A DNA stretch of 6,237 bases. It comes from Desulfarculus sp. Lineage in GTDB: Bacteria > Desulfobacterota > Desulfarculia > Desulfarculales > Desulfarculaceae. The notes beneath the pieces are model-generated. The model saw only the letters and a list, made by a program, of their open reading frames with translations, was not told the DNA's origin and did not search any database. This document shows, piece after piece, positions 5,133-6,237 of this stretch. Each line of letters opens with the position of its first letter. Within the stretch, counting starts at the first letter, position 1. The DNA lies in assembly GCA_020216625.1 (NCBI GenBank), contig JAIUYB010000148.1, positions 1 through 6,237 of the forward strand, given 5' to 3'. The position numbers and the translations under genes were made by a program.

Positions 5133-5376
5133 CACTCAATCTATTTACTCAAAATGAAATTGGCAAAAATAGCGGAACCGTTGGTTCATAAGTATTCAGA
5201 TTCGGAATATAAATATCTCCAGTTCAATTTTATTAATTATTTTTCGCTTGTTATCTGCTGCCATCGGATGTTCCCGGCAACTATCCACTCCCAATGGCTG
5301 TCATAGAGCGGAACTTTAATTTCCGCAAAATGGGAGTTTAAGGTGATTTTACCATGATTCAAGCTAGTTGTTACCC

Positions 5377-5392
5377 TGGCCCACATGTTGCT
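5377..5392 (+). promoter_or_regulatory. Sigma-54 (-24/-12) promoter for the rightward gene pair
   Basis: The + strand reads TGGCCCA-CATG-TTGCT. This is 10 of 12 matches to the sigma-54 consensus, with correct GG-GC spacing. The predicted start point is about 5403, 45 bases before the ATG at 5448. An ATG at 5385 lies inside this element and so could not be the translation start of a transcript made from it. The nearest GAAC dyad is centred about 86 bases upstream of the start point. Confidence 0.6.
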
Positions 5393-5447
5393 CAGTAAGT
5401 GGTACTTTCTGGACGACCCATTCGATCACGGGAGCGTGTCCAGAGCG

Positions 5448-5708
5448 ATGGCTCAGAACCAGGACATCGAGATCAGGGGGGTCATCATCGCCACGGCCTG
5501 GGACCGTGACGGGCGGGTCTTGACCACCAGCCTAGCCGGGGTGGACGAGCAGGAATACCATCTGCTGCCTGGCCAACTGGCGACCGAACTGTTAGGCTTG
5601 GTGCAAAAAGAAGTGGTGGTGAAAGGCCGGATGCTGCTCTTGGCCGATGGCCGCAAACAACTCAGCGTGGAGAGTCTGCGTCTGCATGTCCAGGCACCCA
5701 ATACCTAA
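5448..5708 (+). CDS. Small hypothetical protein, possibly OB-fold-like
   Basis: An 86-residue cytoplasmic protein with no signal peptide, no cysteine and no membrane segment. It alternates predicted strands (DIEIRGVIIATAW, RVLTTSLAG, EYHLL) with one helix (about 42-53), then EVVVKGRMLLLADGRKQLSV at 55-74. The last part looks like the V.G.....DG...I.V strand pair of small OB-fold-like hypothetical proteins. I do not recognise a named family. Start choice: the ATG at 5448 has GGGAG 13 bases upstream and fits the predicted start point at about 5403. An in-frame ATG at 5385 would add 21 residues but has no ribosome site and lies within the promoter match. The next gene begins before this one ends, so the two are one unit. 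Confidence 0.7.
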   Translation: MAQNQDIEIRGVIIATAWDRDGRVLTTSLAGVDEQEYHLLPGQLATELLGLVQKEVVVKGRMLLLADGRKQLSVESLRLHVQAPNT

Positions 5709-6153
5709 ACGAGTTCATTTCGGTTGTTTGACCGGCCTGGTGGCCGGTTTGGTATTTATGGCCCCGGCGCCACCCTGCCAGGCCGAGGCTCCCCCCGCCC
5801 CGGGACAAGAGACCCAGTCCCTGCAAGTGGCCGAATCCCTGCTTAACCAGGAGCCCAAGCCACGGCCGGTGATGCGCCATAACGAGGTGGTCCCGGCTCC
5901 GTCGGCGATGACGCCGCGGCCCCCTCGCGCCAAGGCCGCCATTTCGGCCGCCAAACCGGCCAGTAAGGTCAAACGCGACAAAACGAAAAAACCCAAGCTC
6001 AAGACAACCGCGCCAGAAGCGGACAAGGTCGGCGTCAAGGCCAAAACCAAGGCCAAGTCCGCCGCCCAACCCGCGCTGCAATCCCAAAAGGCCACGGGGA
6101 AGGCACCGGTGAAATCCGGCAAGCGTAAGGTTAATAAGGATAAATCGCGCTAA
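5686..6153 (+). CDS. Exported Pro/Ala/Lys-rich low-complexity protein
   Basis: A 155-residue protein starting inside the previous gene (23-base overlap, different frame), with GGAGAG 11 bases before the ATG. Residues 1-33 look like a signal peptide: Lys8-Arg9, hydrophobic 12-29, cut after CQA. The mature chain has an acidic/Gln patch (36-56), a Pro-rich stretch (57-81) and a strongly basic Lys/Ala/Thr-rich tail (82-155) with KRDKTKKPKLK and VKAKTKAKSAA. No enzymatic motif is visible and it is probably disordered. The tail resembles histone-H1-like tails, but the signal peptide argues for a periplasmic or surface place. It shares export and lysine richness with the small divergent protein at 4579-4779. 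An in-frame ATG at 5647 would put charged and polar residues before the signal peptide and has no better ribosome site. Confidence 0.7.
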   Translation: MSRHPIPKRVHFGCLTGLVAGLVFMAPAPPCQAEAPPAPGQETQSLQVAESLLNQEPKPRPVMRHNEVVPAPSAMTPRPPRAKAAISAAKPASKVKRDKTKKPKLKTTAPEADKVGVKAKTKAKSAAQPALQSQKATGKAPVKSGKRKVNKDKSR

Positions 6154-6177
6154 CTGGTTGGCTGCTTCCCCCCTGGG

Positions 6178-6199
6178 TCGCGCCGGATCCTGGGCGCGA
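6178..6199. repeat. Hairpin after the lysine-rich gene, weak terminator candidate
   Basis: A perfect 7-base stem, TCGCGCC (6178-6184) with GGCGCGA (6193-6199), and an 8-base loop, 24 bases past the stop at 6153. No T tract follows, so intrinsic termination is doubtful. Confidence 0.3.
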
Positions 6200-6237
6200 A
6201 ACTCAGGCAGGGTTGGCCGGAACTGGCCAGCACCACC

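Larger units (their letters stand above)
4960..5323. repeat. Cluster of GAAC-N5-GTTC dyads, candidate activator sites
   Basis: Five 13-base dyads fill the noncoding gap. Perfect GAAC-N5-GTTC copies are at 4960-4972, 5097-5109 and 5175-5187; 7-of-8 copies are at 5067-5079 (GAAC/ATTC) and 5311-5323 (GAAC/TTTC). Four of the five are preceded by GC to give GCGGAAC. Centres are at 4966, 5073, 5103, 5181 and 5317. The outermost two lie about 85 and 86 bases upstream of the predicted start points of the two flanking sigma-54 promoters, a normal distance for enhancer sites. The half-site is not one I can assign to a known regulator. The rest of the 668-base gap (4780-5447) is AT-rich, especially 5070-5260, and I see no credible gene in it. 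Confidence 0.6.

Noticed and set aside
5292..5310. A second + strand sigma-54 element TGGC...GC near 5295
   Set aside because: The GG-GC spacing fits, but the -12 part reads GAGC instead of TTGC, and it is much weaker than the match at 5377-5392.
4957..5326. CRISPR array or integron attC sites built on the GCGGAAC repeats
   Set aside because: Shared units are only 7-13 bases, spacing is 107, 108 and 136 bases, and the ends do not fit the attC core GTTRRRY/RYYYAAC pattern.

Overview
The window is GC-rich with G/C-ending codons and strong GGAGG-type ribosome sites. It carries several iron-sulfur proteins, a siroheme-reductase-like protein and an Rrf2 regulator. Together these suggest an anaerobic bacterium of the Desulfobacterota (old Deltaproteobacteria, perhaps near Desulfarculales). 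That placement rests on gene content and style only; no rRNA or marker gene is present.

Left part (1-1330): a periplasmic amino-acid-type solute-binding protein on the + strand meets, tail to tail with a 4-base overlap, a small exported cysteine/histidine metal-site protein on the - strand. A GC-rich hairpin at 1269-1303 separates the latter from the next unit.

Middle part (1335-4355), all on the - strand and read from right to left: an Rrf2-type regulator overlaps a ferredoxin-like iron-sulfur protein by 14 bases. A 173-base spacer full of inverted repeats and G/C tracts follows. Then come a PCP_red / half-siroheme-reductase / double [4Fe-4S] fusion and a zinc-ribbon HD-domain protein, 12 bases apart. 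The rrf2 promoter is covered by a perfect 9-base inverted repeat, a likely operator. This looks like an anaerobic redox or stress-response module under an iron-sulfur sensor; its substrate cannot be read from the sequence.

Right part (4438-6237): a small lysine-rich exported protein on the - strand is divergent from a + strand pair, a small beta-rich hypothetical protein overlapping a second lysine-rich exported protein. The 668-base gap between the divergent genes is AT-rich and noncoding. It holds two face-to-face sigma-54 (-24/-12) promoter matches and a cluster of GAAC-N5-GTTC dyads placed almost mirror-symmetrically between the two predicted start points, with the outermost dyads at about -85 and -86. 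I read this as a shared enhancer region for an unidentified sigma-54 activator, driving two divergent units that each encode a lysine-rich secreted protein. This is the most unusual part of the window.
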